Source: Acrocarpospora phusangensis
Lineage (GTDB): Bacteria > Actinomycetota > Actinomycetes > Streptosporangiales > Streptosporangiaceae
NCBI RefSeq assembly: GCF_016862995.1
Contig: NZ_BOOA01000073.1
Coordinates: forward strand, 1 to 39,587
Length of the DNA stretch: 39,587 nucleotides
Reading direction: 5' to 3'
The position numbers were made by a program, and so were the translations under genes. This document shows positions 32,934 through 39,587 of the stretch, piece after piece; the stretch's first letter is position 1; each line of letters begins with the position of its first letter. The notes beneath the pieces were generated by a model. That model saw nothing but the letters and a program-made list of their open reading frames with translations. It was not told where the DNA came from and ran no database searches.

Positions 32934-33395
32934 ATGGGTTATCACGGTATTGATCGCTTCGCCGCCGTAGGTCTAGGGTGCCCGATTGTGGCAGAGCTTC
33001 TGGCTGATCAGACGGCATCGCCCATGGGATCCACCTCGGCGAGAGGCGCGGTGGGTTGTGCGGTGTTGTTTATCTCGGTCGTGACCTGGGGGATTGCCTT
33101 ACTCGGCATGATGGTCGTGGTGTGGAATCTTTGGTTCGATGAGTGCGGCCTTGATCCATACACGGAGTATGAAACGGCGGCATGCGCTCCGCTGGAAACC
33201 TGGTCGAGCATCACGTTGGTCGCGTGGCTTGCGTCCCCGCTTGGTTGGCTGGCGTCGGGGGTGTTCCTGTGGTGGTCTCCTGCGCATTTCGTTCGTAGTC
33301 GGCGGATGGCGTTGTGGGCCATGCCCGCCTTTCCGGCTGGGGTCGTCGCCATCGTGATCTCGATCTATGCGCTCTATGGGCCTTTACTTCCGTGA
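32934..33395 (+). CDS. Small membrane protein, unknown
   Basis: Up to 153 aa. Three hydrophobic spans: AVGCAVLFISVVTWGIALLG, ITLVAWLASPLGWLASGVFL and AFPAGVVAIVISIYALYG. Between the first two lies an acidic stretch with two cysteines (DECGLDPYTEYETAACAP). GTG 32988 or ATG 33024 may be the real start, since the first 18 residues have no character. No family recognised. It is the last cargo gene before the integrase relic and the tRNA. Confidence 0.55.
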   Translation: MGYHGIDRFAAVGLGCPIVAELLADQTASPMGSTSARGAVGCAVLFISVVTWGIALLGMMVVVWNLWFDECGLDPYTEYETAACAPLETWSSITLVAWLASPLGWLASGVFLWWSPAHFVRSRRMALWAMPAFPAGVVAIVISIYALYGPLLP

Positions 33396-33489
33396 TCTGG
33401 CAGCGGCCGACAACTCGTGCGGCCTGGTGGCGGCGGGCCTGTGGTCGGCGCGTGCGTTGGGTACGGCGGGGGCCGGCTACGGCGATGCC

Positions 33490-33941
33490 CGCGGCCGCCC
33501 AAGTCCAAGGCGGGCAAGCGCATGGTCGGCATTCCGCAGGCGATCCTTCCCGCTCTGCGCGAACACCTTCAGGTCTACGTGAAGCCGGAAGCCGATGCCC
33601 TGGTCTTCGCGGGCCTCAAAGGCGGTCCGATGCGGCGTAGCGGCTTCAACAAGGTGAGCGCCTGGATGGAAGTTGTCCGGGCAATCGGTGCATCGGACCT
33701 GCACCTTCATGATCTCCGTCGCACCGGCAACATGATCGCGGCTGAGTCGGGCGCTGGTCTCAAGGACCTAATGGCACGGATGGGGCATGACAACGTCCGT
33801 GCGGCAATGATCTATCAGCATGCCGTACGCGGCGCCGACAAAGTCATCACGGCGGCCATCGACAAGCACTTGATCGGCCACGATCCGGCTCGCGAAGACG
33901 ATGAGGATGATCCGCCCGGGGCGCTGGTTCCCACTGGGTGA
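33490..33941 (+). pseudogene. Tyrosine integrase, longest C-terminal remnant
   Basis: About 150 codons in one frame: KSKAGKRMVGIPQAILPALR, LVFAGLKGGPMRRSGFNKVS, LHLHDLRRTGNMIAAESGAG, ARMGHDNVRAAMIYQHAVRG and a tail ending PPGALVPTG. It keeps HxxR, GH and the tyrosine nucleophile, but the first catalytic arginine and the N-terminal arm-binding and core-binding domains are gone; a junction near 33490 joins it to unrelated sequence. It ends 10 bp before the left arm repeats of the tRNA site. It is the reference for the other five remnants. Confidence 0.9.
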
Positions 33942-33950
33942 TCCACAGGC

Positions 33951-33972
33951 TAATGGCACGTTAATGGCACGC
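33951..33972. promoter_or_regulatory. Left arm repeats of the tRNA-proximal att site
   Basis: TAATGGCACGT (33951-33961) and TAATGGCACGC (33962-33972), an 11-bp direct repeat of the kind bound by the N-terminal domain of tyrosine integrases. Confidence 0.7.
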
Positions 33973-33999
33973 GGAGATCAACTAGCCCCTACAAGATCA

Positions 34000-34036
34000 A
34001 AGCCCAGGCTCCGAATCCATCGGATGACCTGGGCTT
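34000..34036. terminator. Hairpin terminator downstream of tRNA-Gly
   Basis: AAGCCCAGG (34000-34008) pairs with CCTGGGCTT (34028-34036), with an inner CCGA/TCGG pair. It is 8 bp beyond the tRNA 3' end and can serve both the tRNA (minus) and the integrase (plus). Versions of it accompany most att copies. Confidence 0.85.
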
Positions 34037-34043
34037 ACACACG

Positions 34044-34117
34044 TGGAGCGGGTGACGGGAATCGAACCCGCGCTGTCAGCTTGGGAAGCTGATGTTCTGC
34101 CATTGAACTACACCCGC
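34044..34117 (-). tRNA. tRNA-Gly(CCC)
   Basis: 74 nt on the minus strand with encoded CCA (34044-34046). Acceptor stem GCGGGTG pairs with CACCCGC; T arm GCGGGTTCGATTCCCGT region; anticodon arm TCAGC-TTCCCAA-GCTGA gives anticodon CCC. It is the only complete copy. Its 3' 44 nt (CCA through the anticodon) are repeated across the island, so it is the integration site. Confidence 0.97.
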
Positions 34118-34226
34118 GTAGGCGTCTTGGGAGACGACTGCGATCCAACTGTAGCGGATCCCGCGCCTGAGTGGTGCGCTCATGGGTGGCAGGGCGTGGG
34201 GAGGTCCTGGCCGGTAGAGTCGCACG

Positions 34227-34823
34227 GTGTTGCTTTCTGATCGTGACCTTCGTGCTGAGATCGAGTCGGGGCGGGTGAAGCTCGACCCGTACGACCCGGG
34301 GATGATTCAGCCGTCGAGTGTGGATGTCCGGCTGGACCGGTATTTCCGGGTGTTTGAGAACCATCGGTATCCCCACATCGATCCGGCGGTGGAGCAACCG
34401 GATCTGACGCGGCTGGTGGAGCCTGACGGGGATGAGGCGTTCATCCTGCATCCGGGGGAGTTCGTGCTGGCGAGCACGTACGAGGTGATCAGTCTGCCGG
34501 ATGACATCGCGAGCCGGCTGGAGGGGAAGAGCAGTCTCGGCAGGCTGGGGCTGTTGACGCATTCGACGGCGGGGTTCATCGATCCGGGGTTCGAAGGGCA
34601 TGTGACGCTGGAGTTGTCGAACGTGGCGACGTTGCCGATCAAGCTGTGGCCGGGGATGAAGATCGGGCAGTTGTGTATGTTCCGGTTGAGTTCGCCGGCG
34701 GACTTCCCGTACGGGAGCGCCAAGTACGGGTCGCGGTATCAGGGTCAGCGGGGGCCGACGCCGAGCCGGTCTTTCATGAGCTTCCACCGGACCAAGATTG
34801 AACGCGGGATGAACCCCCTGTGA
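34227..34823 (+). CDS. dcd: dCTP deaminase
   Basis: 198 aa from GTG 34227: [49 protein letters not shown] and the catalytic block [20 protein letters not shown] with the essential Glu in VTLE. The C-terminal [14 protein letters not shown] is typical of actinobacterial Dcd. It converts dCTP to dUTP, or to dUMP in bifunctional forms, feeding dTMP synthesis; which form this is cannot be told by eye. Next to the tRNA it marks the chromosomal right border of the island. Confidence 0.95.
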   Translation: MLLSDRDLRAEIESGRVKLDPYDPGMIQPSSVDVRLDRYFRVFENHRYPHIDPAVEQPDLTRLVEPDGDEAFILHPGEFVLASTYEVISLPDDIASRLEGKSSLGRLGLLTHSTAGFIDPGFEGHVTLELSNVATLPIKLWPGMKIGQLCMFRLSSPADFPYGSAKYGSRYQGQRGPTPSRSFMSFHRTKIERGMNPL

Positions 34824-34998
34824 ACTGCCCCAAGTCGTCCGCTAGTCTCGGATACGCCTCACGTGTCAGCACGAGGCTACAGGGCAACCCCAAGGGTAAG
34901 AGTTCGTGACATCTAGGTATGCGCACCCTTAAGTTCGCATTCCACCTGGTTGCCCGTACTCTTCTCTGCGGACCGTCCCCGCACATCTGGAGATCGAC
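34824..34998. other. Intergenic region upstream of the DUF47-pit pair
   Basis: No gene. CTGGAG (34988) serves as ribosome site for the next gene. I looked for 11-bp PHO-box repeats and did not find a convincing pair. Confidence 0.5.
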
Positions 34999-35616
34999 GT
35001 GCGCCTGCGTCTCACACCCCGTGAGGACAGCTACTACGACTTGTTCGCCGACTCGGCGAACAACCTAGTCACCGCATCCCGGCTGCTGGTAGAGATCATC
35101 AGCGACGGCTCGGACAGGGATGCCCTGGCCGAGAAGATGCGCGCCTGCGAACACGCGGGCGACGAGCGTACTCACGCAATCATGAACCGGCTTAACGAGA
35201 GCTTCATCACGCCGTTCGATCGTGAGGACATTTATCGGCTCGCGTCGAATCTCGACGACGTGATGGACTTCATGGAGGCCGCGGCCGACCTCATCGTGCT
35301 GTATCAGATCGATCATCTGCCGAAGGAGGTCGTGCGGCAGGTCGAGGTTCTTGAGCGGGCTGCCGAGCTGACCGCCGAGGCGATGCCGCGGCTGCGGTCG
35401 ATGGCGAACCTCAACGAGTACTGGATCGAGATCAACCGCTTGGAGAACCAGGCCGACCAGGTGTATCGGCGGCTGCTGGCCAAGCTCTTCGGCGGTGAGT
35501 ACGACGCGCTGACCGTGCTGAAGATGAAAGAGGTCATCGATCAGCTGGAGTCGGCGGCGGACGCGTTCGAGAGTGTCGCGAACACGGTCGAGTCGATCGC
35601 GGTCAAGGAAAGCTAA
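34999..35616 (+). CDS. DUF47 family phosphate transport accessory protein
   Basis: 205 aa from GTG 34999. All-helical, PhoU-like: EDSYYDLFADSANNLVTASR, CEHAGDERTHAIMNRLNESF, NLDDVMDFMEAAADLI and ENQADQVYRRLLAKLF. The E/D-x3-D pairs (for example CEHAGDERTH) are likely metal ligands. DUF47 proteins are encoded directly before PiT transporters and modulate them. Its TAA is followed at once by the GTG of the transporter gene, so the two are coupled. Confidence 0.94.
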   Translation: MRLRLTPREDSYYDLFADSANNLVTASRLLVEIISDGSDRDALAEKMRACEHAGDERTHAIMNRLNESFITPFDREDIYRLASNLDDVMDFMEAAADLIVLYQIDHLPKEVVRQVEVLERAAELTAEAMPRLRSMANLNEYWIEINRLENQADQVYRRLLAKLFGGEYDALTVLKMKEVIDQLESAADAFESVANTVESIAVKES

Positions 35617-36615
35617 GTGGAGCTTGCACTCGTCATCGGGGTTGTGGTAATCGCCCTGGTGTTCGACTATACGAACGGTTTCCACGACGCCGCGAACGCC
35701 ATCGCGACCTCGGTGTCGACGCGGGCCCTGACGCCGCGGGCGGCGTTGCTCATGGCCGCGGTGATGAACTTCATCGGCGCCCATCTGGGCACGCAGGTCG
35801 CCTCGACCGTCGGCAAGGGCATCATCGATCCGCCGGAGGGCGCGCACGGGCTGGTCATCGTGGGCGCCGGCCTGGTCGGAGCGATCACCTGGAACCTCAT
35901 CACCTGGTATTTCGGCTTACCGTCGTCGAGCAGTCACGCGCTGATCGGCGGGTTGATCGGATCCGCGCTGGTGGCCAGCGTCACGGTGCACTGGGACGGG
36001 GTGATGGAGAAGGTCGTCATCCCCATGATCCTGTCGCCGCTGGTCGGTTTCACGCTGGCCGCCGTGATCATGATCGCGATTTTGTGGATCTTCCGCAAGA
36101 GCAATCCGCGGAAGACGGGCAAGGGTTTCCGGTATGCGCAGACCGTGTCGGCCGCCGCGATGGCGCTCGGGCACGGGCTGCAGGACGCGCAGAAGACGAT
36201 GGGCGTCATCTTCCTCGCCCTGGTCGTGGGCGGATACGCGAACAACGGCGAGGAGATCCCGCAGTGGGTCATCCTGGCCGCCGCGGGGGCGATCTCGCTC
36301 GGCACGTACGCCGGTGGGTGGCGGATCATGCGTACCCTCGGGCGCCGGATCATCGCGCTCGACCCGGCCCGGGGCTTCGCGGCCGAGTCCGCCGCCGCGA
36401 CGGTCCTGTACACGGCGGCGATCGGGTTCGGCGCGCCGATCTCGACCACGCACACCATCACCAGCGCGATCATGGGCGTGGGCTCGACGAAGCGCCTGTC
36501 GGCGGTTCGCTGGGGGGTGGCGGGCAACATCGTGACCGCGTGGGTGCTGACGATTCCGGCGTCCGCCTTCGTCGCCGCGCTCTGCTACTTCGCGCTCCAC
36601 TGGGCGGTGGAGTAG
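35617..36615 (+). CDS. pit: PiT-family inorganic phosphate transporter
   Basis: 332 aa, about ten membrane spans. Signature repeats: DYTNGFHDAANAIATSVSTR, GLPSSSSHALIGGLIGS, ALGHGLQDAQKTMGVIFLAL and GAPISTTHTITSAIMGVG, the paired N- and C-terminal PiT motifs. Takes up phosphate as metal phosphate with protons. GTG 35617 directly follows the DUF47 stop. Intact. Confidence 0.95.
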   Translation: MELALVIGVVVIALVFDYTNGFHDAANAIATSVSTRALTPRAALLMAAVMNFIGAHLGTQVASTVGKGIIDPPEGAHGLVIVGAGLVGAITWNLITWYFGLPSSSSHALIGGLIGSALVASVTVHWDGVMEKVVIPMILSPLVGFTLAAVIMIAILWIFRKSNPRKTGKGFRYAQTVSAAAMALGHGLQDAQKTMGVIFLALVVGGYANNGEEIPQWVILAAAGAISLGTYAGGWRIMRTLGRRIIALDPARGFAAESAAATVLYTAAIGFGAPISTTHTITSAIMGVGSTKRLSAVRWGVAGNIVTAWVLTIPASAFVAALCYFALHWAVE

Positions 36616-36619
36616 GGCC

Positions 36620-37570
36620 TCACGCCCGCTCGGCGTACATGACGTCGGTGTCCCAGCGGCTGAAGCCCAGGGATTCGTACAGTCTGATGGCGGCCTGGTT
36701 CTCCTCGTCCACGTAGAGCATGACCTGGGAGAGGCCGCGGGCGCGGAGGTGGGCCAGGCCGGCGAGCGTGAGCGCCTTGCCGAGGCCGGTGCCCTGCTCG
36801 GAGGGGTCGACGCCGACCACGTACACCTCGCCGATGGCGTCGTGCCCGTGGCCGTCGGCCCCGTGGACCTTCGTCCAGTGGAAGCCCGCCAGTCGCGATT
36901 CACGGAATGCTAGGAAAAATCCGGATGGGTCGAACCAGGGTTCCTTCTCGCGCTGGTCGAGGTCGTCGAGGGTCCACGCGCCCTGCTCGGGATGGTGGGC
37001 GAACGCCCGCCCGTTGACCGCGATCCAGGCCGCCTCGTCCTGTCCCGGCGCGAAAGTCCGCACCTGTACGCCCTCCGGGACCACGGCCGAGGGCAGCGGT
37101 GCGAACAGCGACCGCCGCATCTGCCACAACGACCGCACCCGGGCGAACCCGGCGGAAGCCGCCAGCCTGGACGCACCCGGATGATCGCCGTGCGCCCACA
37201 GGCGCAGCCTGCCCCCGCCCGGAAACGCCGGCAGATCCTTCTCCGCCGCGTTCCTGATGCTCTCGGTCAGTACGGCATCGAGCAGGCGACGCCCGAAGCC
37301 GCGCCGCCGGTACGCCGGGGTGATCACCAGTTCCCCGCTGGGGCCCGCCACGGGATCGGTCGGATCAAGGTGAGCGAATCCGGCCAGGGACTCGTCCGCG
37401 TACAGAAGAAAGGATTTCGCTCCGGTATCGCCGCCATATCGGAGGTGGAGCATCACGTGCTCATTGAGCGGGCGGACGCCGTCGCTTTCCGTCGCCTCCG
37501 CGACCAAACTCAGGACGGAGGTCACCTCATCGTCACTCAGTTGTTCCCTGATCACCACGTGCGCGTTCAT
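36620..37570 (-). CDS. mshD: Mycothiol synthase MshD
   Basis: 316 aa with two GNAT acetyltransferase domains. Domain 1: GELVITPAYRRRGFGRRLLD. Domain 2: GVDPSEQGTGLGKALTLAGL and MLYVDEENQAAIRLYESLGF. MshD acetylates Cys-GlcN-Ins to complete mycothiol, the main thiol of actinobacteria. ATG 37570 (MNAHVVIREQ) is preferred; GTG 37579 is in frame. It converges with pit with only 4 bp between the stops. Confidence 0.95.
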   Translation of the reverse strand: MNAHVVIREQLSDDEVTSVLSLVAEATESDGVRPLNEHVMLHLRYGGDTGAKSFLLYADESLAGFAHLDPTDPVAGPSGELVITPAYRRRGFGRRLLDAVLTESIRNAAEKDLPAFPGGGRLRLWAHGDHPGASRLAASAGFARVRSLWQMRRSLFAPLPSAVVPEGVQVRTFAPGQDEAAWIAVNGRAFAHHPEQGAWTLDDLDQREKEPWFDPSGFFLAFRESRLAGFHWTKVHGADGHGHDAIGEVYVVGVDPSEQGTGLGKALTLAGLAHLRARGLSQVMLYVDEENQAAIRLYESLGFSRWDTDVMYAERA

Positions 37571-37656
37571 GATTCGCACTCTACGGGTCCAGTATTGGCA
37601 AATCCCGCCAGGGAGGGGTCCCGCGAATCGTTACCTTTGAGACATAGGACGGCTAG

Positions 37657-39420
37657 ATGGGTTCTCTACGCTCAGTGAACATGACCCCTGCTTCACTCAA
37701 ACGACTCGCTGTGGCCACGGCCGCCCTGGCGGGTGCGTTAACGCTCGTGATCACCCCCGCGGGCGCGAATGCCACGCATCAGGCGAAAGCCAAGGACAAA
37801 GACGAGCTCATCCCGATCCGGGTGCTGACGATCAACGACTTGCACGGCAACCTGGAGCCCCCGACCGGGTCGAGCGGTCGTATCGCCGACGAGACGGGGA
37901 CCATCGTCGACGGTGTCGGCGGCGCCGCCTACCTCGCCACCTACGTCAAGCAGTTCAAGAACCGGGACACCGTCCTGGTCGCGGCCGGCGACCTGATCGG
38001 CGCCAGCCCGCTGATCTCCGCCGCCTACCACGACGAGCCGACCGTCCAGTTCCTGGACAGCCTGGAACTCGCCACCTCCAGCGCCGGCAACCACGAGTTC
38101 GACGAGGGCTTCGACGAGCTCGAGCGCATCATGAAGGGCAAGTGCCACCCGGTCGACGGGTGCTCGCCCGCCGGCAAGTGGAAGGGCTCCGACTTCGAGT
38201 TCATCGCCGCCAACGTCATCGAGACGAAGAAGAACAAGACCGCGCTGGCGCCGTACTACGTCGAGCGGATCAACGGAGAGAAGGTCGCCTTCATCGGCCT
38301 GGTCACCCAGACCACGCCGTCGATTGTGACCGCGTCCGGCATCGAGGGCCTGGAGTTCACCGAGGAGGTCGCCGCGGCGAACGAGACCTCCCGGCTGCTC
38401 AGGCAGAAGGGCATCAAGGCGCAGGTCGTCCTCGTGCACGAGGGTGACCAGGTCACGCCGAACCAGAGCCCGGACGCCTGCCCGATCCTGCCCGGCCTCG
38501 GGACGCGCATCGTGAACGGGCTCGACGCCGAGGTTGACCTGATCATCAGTGGGCACTCGCACCAGGCGTACATCTGCAAGGCTCCGGACTCGAACGGGCA
38601 AATGCGGTACTACACGCAGGGTTCCTCGTTCGGGCGGGTGCTGACCCAGATCGACTTCCAGATCGACAAGGCGACCGGCGACATCGTGCGGTCCTCGGTG
38701 GTCGCGGACAACCACGTCGTTCGGCGGACGGTCACGCCCGACCCGGCGACTGTCGCGTTCATCGATCTGTGGAGGTCGCGGACCGCCGGGGTGGCCAACA
38801 GGCCGATCGGCAGCATCACCGGGGATTTGCCCAACGTGGCTTCTCCGTCCGGGGAGGTTCCGCTGGGGAACCTGATCGCGGATGCTCAGCTGGAGGGGAC
38901 CAGGACCGGGGGCAACGCGCAGATCGCGTTGATGAACCCGGGTGGTATCCGGCAGGGGATCACGTACGCGGGGTCGCCCGCCGGTGAGGGGGACGGTGTC
39001 GTCACCTACGGCGAGGCGTTCGCGGTGCAGCCGTTCAACAACCTCATGCAGGTGGTCACGTTGACGGGCGCTCAGTTGAAGACCCTGCTGGAGCAGCAGT
39101 GGGTGGGCGGTCCGAACAACCAGGCGTTCACCAAGATTCTGCAGCCGTCGTCGAACTTCACGTACACCTACAGTGCGAGTGGTGCCTGGGGGTCGCGGGT
39201 TTCGAACATGAGGATCGACGGGGTTCCGGTTACGGACACGCAGAGCATTCGGGTTGCGGCCAACAACTTCCTGGTCGGTGGTGGGGACGCGTTCCTGGCG
39301 TTCCGGGATGGGACCGATCTGTGGAGTGGGCCGCTCGACATCGACGCGTTCGCGGCTTACCTGGGGGCGCACTCGCCGGTGACGCCTCCGACGCCCAACC
39401 ACATCACGGTGATTCCGTAG
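37657..39420 (+). CDS. Secreted 5'-nucleotidase-family metallophosphatase
   Basis: 587 aa. Signal peptide LKRLAVATAALAGALTLVIT followed by PAGANA. Metallophosphatase blocks: LTINDLHGNLEP, AAGDLIGASPLI, GNHEFDEGFDEL and ISGHSHQAY. The C-terminal 5'-nucleotidase domain has LGNLIADAQLEGTR, MNPGGIRQGI, VQPFNN and the late VAANNFLVGGGDAF. It belongs to the UshA / CpdB type and removes phosphate from nucleotides outside the cell. ATG 37681 is an alternative start. It is complete, without sortase signal. With DUF47-pit nearby it fits a phosphate-scavenging role. Confidence 0.94.
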   Translation: MGSLRSVNMTPASLKRLAVATAALAGALTLVITPAGANATHQAKAKDKDELIPIRVLTINDLHGNLEPPTGSSGRIADETGTIVDGVGGAAYLATYVKQFKNRDTVLVAAGDLIGASPLISAAYHDEPTVQFLDSLELATSSAGNHEFDEGFDELERIMKGKCHPVDGCSPAGKWKGSDFEFIAANVIETKKNKTALAPYYVERINGEKVAFIGLVTQTTPSIVTASGIEGLEFTEEVAAANETSRLLRQKGIKAQVVLVHEGDQVTPNQSPDACPILPGLGTRIVNGLDAEVDLIISGHSHQAYICKAPDSNGQMRYYTQGSSFGRVLTQIDFQIDKATGDIVRSSVVADNHVVRRTVTPDPATVAFIDLWRSRTAGVANRPIGSITGDLPNVASPSGEVPLGNLIADAQLEGTRTGGNAQIALMNPGGIRQGITYAGSPAGEGDGVVTYGEAFAVQPFNNLMQVVTLTGAQLKTLLEQQWVGGPNNQAFTKILQPSSNFTYTYSASGAWGSRVSNMRIDGVPVTDTQSIRVAANNFLVGGGDAFLAFRDGTDLWSGPLDIDAFAAYLGAHSPVTPPTPNHITVIP

Positions 39421-39428
39421 GTCTCTGA

Positions 39429-39480
39429 CCCGTTTCCGGTACGGCCAAAGGCGTCCTTGCCGGGAACGGGTCTTCTTTTT
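39429..39480 (+). terminator. Rho-independent terminator of the nucleotidase gene
   Basis: CCCGTTTCCGG (39429-39439) pairs with CCGGGAACGGG (39460-39470), one mismatch, followed by TCTTCTTTTT. It begins 9 bp after the stop codon. Confidence 0.88.
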
Positions 39481-39587
39481 GAACGAACGGTGGTTCTCCC
39501 CACCCGCCCACCCTTTTTGCCGCTGCGCGGCGGGCTGGCGGTGAACGGTGGTTCGCCGCCCCCGGAGGGGCAAGAGGGTGGGTGGGT
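39481..39587. other. Window end, nothing recognised
   Basis: GC-rich sequence with a direct repeat GAACGGTGGTTC-like (39485 and 39543) but no gene. Confidence 0.4.

Noticed and set aside
6670-34117. A series of tRNA genes, because the same tRNA-like sequence recurs many times
   Set aside because: Only 34044-34117 has the acceptor 5' strand, D arm and full anticodon arm. The others stop at the anticodon loop and cannot fold as tRNA.
6670-34117. CRISPR array or integron cassette array
   Set aside because: Repeats are kilobases apart with genes between them, not short spacers, and no Cas gene exists. The core is tRNA-derived and there is no IntI-type gene or attC folding.
34890-34985. PHO box upstream of the DUF47-pit pair
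   Set aside because: GTTCG and GTTGCC motifs occur but not as 11-bp spaced direct repeats, so PhoP control is not supported.
35917-36903. 328-aa minus-strand frame across pit and mshD
   Set aside because: Antisense shadow of pit running into a wrong frame of mshD.
37738-39573. 611-aa minus-strand frame
   Set aside because: Antisense shadow of the 5'-nucleotidase gene, whose motifs are unambiguous.

Overview
The window comes from a high-GC actinomycete. Frequent GTG starts, a complete mycothiol synthase (mshD), a DUF47 plus PiT phosphate pair and many actinobacterial small-protein families point to a filamentous actinomycete, perhaps of the Streptosporangiales. The genus cannot be fixed from the sequence.

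Layout. (1) 1-5682: a partial gene end and terminator, a HEAT-like protein, a DUF1707 envelope protein, a small integrase relic, and a tungstate uptake locus. The latter has a GntR-type regulator with a periplasmic-binding-protein-like domain, divergent from tupA-tupB-tupC. (2) 6143-34117: an accretion island on the 3' side of an intact tRNA-Gly(CCC) gene (34044-34117, minus strand). Fourteen full or eroded copies of the 3' 44 nt of this tRNA lie across 27 kb. Many are embedded in a composite att unit: paired 11-bp arm repeats, a terminator hairpin, the tRNA core, a second core-like motif, then another pair of 11-bp repeats. Between the copies are modules of 0.8-4 kb, each holding one or a few small genes. 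(3) 34227-39587: ordinary chromosome with dcd, DUF47-pit, mshD and a secreted 5'-nucleotidase-type metallophosphatase.

Cargo is strongly skewed. It includes immunity-like proteins (Imm8; ankyrin proteins in two copies plus a third fragment; DUF2199; DUF6461; a paralogous pair at 6143 and 22775), toxin-antitoxin loci (two RHH/PIN pairs, a DUF6247/RelE-like pair, an excisionase-like/PIN relic), stand-alone regulators (MerR, Xre with DUF2975, a 993-aa LAL regulator), an ATPase with a DUF234 C-terminus next to a SEC-C protein, and a beta-helix membrane protein. No module keeps a whole integrase. At least six copies of the same tyrosine recombinase survive only as C-terminal ends, on the same side of an att copy. 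Several cargo genes are decayed by frameshift, nonsense, truncation or inversion.

The best reading is a tandem array of cis-mobilisable elements (att-flanked, integrase-less) built by repeated integration into one tRNA gene. It may act as a store of orphan immunity and antitoxin genes. The function is inference; the repeat structure and the integrase ends are seen directly.
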